From Ananas comosus (Eukaryota; Streptophyta; Magnoliopsida; Poales; Bromeliaceae), in assembly GCF_001540865.1 (NCBI RefSeq), contig NC_033625.1, positions 8,543,804-8,607,803 of the forward strand: a DNA stretch of 64,000 nucleotides, written 5' to 3'. Both the position numbers and the translations under genes were made by a program. Of the stretch, positions 61,563 through 64,000 are shown piece after piece (within the stretch, counting starts at the first letter, position 1; every line of letters starts with the position of its first letter). The notes under the pieces are model-generated. The model searched no databases. It was not told where the DNA came from and was given only the letters and a program-made list of their open reading frames with translations.

Positions 61563-63760
61563 AGAACACCCCCTCGCGGTGGATCAGACCGCTGGTGTTC
61601 GTGAAATGCGTTCGAGCAGTGACGATCGATGCTAATATACTCAATAGTCAACTGTTGGCAACTAGCCAACAATCCTACCCCTCAGGGTATGCCGACCGTA
61701 TAGGTCATCAAGTGCAAGAGTCACAGAATTGACCGAATAGGTCACCACAGATGGTCCGCTCTACTTCTAGATCATGATGATAAATGCGAAAAGTAATCAA
61801 ATAGAGCAATAAGTAAGAAGTCAAAGGTTTCTAGGCCCATAACATGATGTGCAAGATAATAAAGAGAGGGTGGAGAGAATGTCACCGAGTGTGCACCACT
61901 GTACCGACTTCGGATCGAAGTACCTATCTGTATGAATCTGTCTCCCGACTGTGGAAGATCGTCAACCGGACCTACGGAGGGTCCACCGGGTTAGTATCTA
62001 ACACATATAAGGAACACTAAACCCATAACCGCACAAATAATCCCACGAGAATCGGTTTTCCAAAATCGATTATCGTAATTCACCGGACGTCCCAAAAATC
62101 ACACCGGGACTCCGCCAGGACCCACGAAGTGTTCCGGGACTTACCAACTCGTGCCATGAGTCACTCGCTGCCACAAAACACCATGATAAAGGTGTCCTGG
62201 CAGCAAACACGAAGACTCACATCGAAACGATTATCGTCAGATAACCATTCCGATCCGGGTTTCCGAAAGTGTCGTTTTCGACACCGGAAGCCACTGTCGC
62301 TCACCCGTCGTCTTCGAACTCCCAAAATGACATACGTGACCAGCCAACCAGGCTCAGCGACAAAGTATATATACTATCCTTGAACATCGTCGGAAGGAAT
62401 CCGAATCAAAACTGCGTTCCGTCGGCGAATATATCTGATAAACGCACTGGAAATCGATATTCGATTTTCGCAAAGGCTTTAGACCTTGGACAATCAGTCT
62501 AGAGATCACCGACCACCCACACATACAGCCCACAGTAGCCAAGAAGTGTACAATTGCATAAAAGGCCCTACAAATACATAAAAATATATTATTTTATGTG
62601 ATTTACAGGGTTTTATGGTTCGATCCCGAAAATCGATGAGTTTTGAGGTTAGCCGAGACACGTGCTGATAGATCTTGACGTGACGGAGGTCGTGCTCATG
62701 GTCTAGAGCACAGTGGCTCACTGGGTAGGGCGCGGGAGTCACCCGAAGTTCAACGAACTATGCGTACTGAACTTAAACTGCGTTTTATTTCGCAAATCGG
62801 GGCTCGCTAACCCCAAAGAAGATGAGCACGATGATCAGCACTGATCAAGGATCATCGTGCTCACTTTGGAAGGAATCGGGGTGGCCTCGGATCACCGAAA
62901 CAGTGATCCCAACCCGAAAACATGCACAAACAGCCTTTAATTAGCTGACCGGGCAGGAGGAGCTAAGGCACGACCTGCAGCGGCTCGGTGGTGGAGGCGC
63001 CAGCGACAGGTGGGTGTGGCAGGTAGGGGGAAGGTCACCGCTCGCGCCGGCTGGCGACGGGAGGCGGCAGCAGCGACAGAGCAACCGAGCCCTCGCGGGC
63101 TCGGCCCGGGTTCAAATGTTCACAGCGGCCTCGGCGGCGGTTGGGGAGCCATAGGGCGGCAGTGATGGGTCGGCGGTAGTGATGGGTCGCCGAAGGTCAG
63201 AGGAGGGTGGCCAAGGTGGCCCCGAGTGGCGGTAGCGCGAGGGAAAGGAGCTGGGGTTTTCTTGGCCCTAACTTGCCCTAGGTGGCCGCAAGCTGCCAGG
63301 GGCGGCAGTGGTGGCACGCGGGGACAACGGCAGTCAACGGGAAGGGCGCCGAAGTTCCGAGGGCGTCGTTGGAAAGAGGCCTGAGGGTGGGGAATACCCT
63401 GCACAACCCTCGGCCTGCGATGGAGAGGGAGTTGGTGGTGGAGGAGATGGAGAGGAAGATGAAGATGGTGCAGGTGGCGGTTGGCCGGTCGAAGCTCGGT
63501 TGCCGGCGGCCAGGGAGCGCGCTGCGCACACGGGTGAGGAAGAAGGGGCGGCTGGGGGTCAGCTGAAGCTAGAGTTAGGGTTTCCTCCATGAAATATAGG
63601 GCTTTTCGCAAAATTTTCCACAACGCGAGCAAAATATAGTCCCTCACAGCGCGAGTAAAATGCATGTACATACCCCCACGTTCGATTTCACACAAAATGG
63701 TACATAAAATATAGGGCTTTTCGCAAAATTTCCGTTTAGCCATCTATAACCCCTCCTCGA
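61563..63760 (-). repeat. LTR fragment related to LTR2/LTR3, minus orientation
   Basis: Reversed, it matches LTR2/LTR3 from the GC-rich block (62950-63580) through agcacgatgatc, the repeat of gagcgacgg...ttccggtgtcg, the gtgttagatactaacccggt strip, ccgaagtcggtacagtggtg, and on past the GCTCG site as cactcggtgaca. Its U3 start is not resolved. ORFs in the GC-rich block are artefacts. Confidence 0.65.
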
Positions 63761-63959
63761 TCAATGCGCGATATCATATATATATTCCTATATATATATA
63801 ACCACCTAGCTCTCTCCTACCCAAAATAGCGCTTAGCTGCTGATTTAGACCGCTTTGTTTTCGCCAGATTTAGTCGTCGATTCGCGATAAACCATCCTCT
63901 CTCGATCCACCAATATATATATATCCTTATATATATCATATATATATATATTATATATA

Positions 63960-64000
<41 letters not shown>
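63761..64000. repeat. TA microsatellite with short unique strip
   Basis: tatata runs from 63775 and 63910 to the end, with about 90 bp of ordinary sequence between. Confidence 0.9.

Noticed and set aside
63120..63743. 207-codon minus ORF, Pro/His-rich
   Set aside because: It falls in the reversed LTR and its GC-rich leader block, equivalent to non-coding parts of LTR1-3.

Overview
This is repeat-rich nuclear DNA of a flowering plant, most likely a monocot. The only apparently intact genes are a large NLR immune receptor of the monocot Rx-type (49369-53025, minus) and a small MOZART1/GIP1-like gene (40395-40688, plus) whose GC-rich first exon is typical of monocots. Most of the rest is nested retrotransposons, MITEs, satellites and decayed genes. 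I cannot name the species.

1-7340: MITE copies in TA microsatellites; a minus-strand gene for a plant transposon-type protein broken by one in-frame TAG (1034-2335) with a probable leader intron; a near-perfect 257-bp palindrome ending at a single N; and a truncated Copia/Sirevirus element (LTR 6211-7340, PBS, decayed gag to 4434, no pol). 7341-36116: a stack of Gypsy-type LTRs. Order: LTR fragment 7341-8589; LTR1 8813-13638; gag-only interior 13639-15591; LTR2 15592-29894 interrupted by a foreign insertion; coding-poor interior 29895-32252; LTR3 32253-36116. LTR2-interior-LTR3 has a PBS and a polypurine tract. The insertion in LTR2 (18145-28580) starts TG, ends CA, is flanked by GCTCG duplications, and has an empty site in LTR3. 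It carries a multi-exon plant-mobile-domain (PMD) gene on the minus strand just before a polypurine tract, and, inside what looks like its 3' LTR, a chimera of fragments of three host genes (SYP1 syntaxin, enoyl-CoA hydratase, ribonucleotide reductase large subunit).

36117-44460: AT-rich spacer with a possible Helitron end, a 100-codon GC-rich ORF, a 127-bp tandem repeat, the MOZART1-like gene, and a three-exon R2R3-MYB pseudogene (41341-42434, minus) that keeps its introns. 44460-57950: MITE and microsatellite clusters, two other TIR elements and a trapped gag fragment surround the NLR gene; a 0.4-kb segment upstream of the NLR is duplicated on both sides of a MITE cluster. 57951-64000: a 100-N gap, then further LTR pieces in both orientations and a terminal TA microsatellite.

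The most unusual part is 18145-28580: a dated, bounded insertion combining an antisense intron-bearing PMD gene with a multi-gene fragment chimera and a hairpin-module array.
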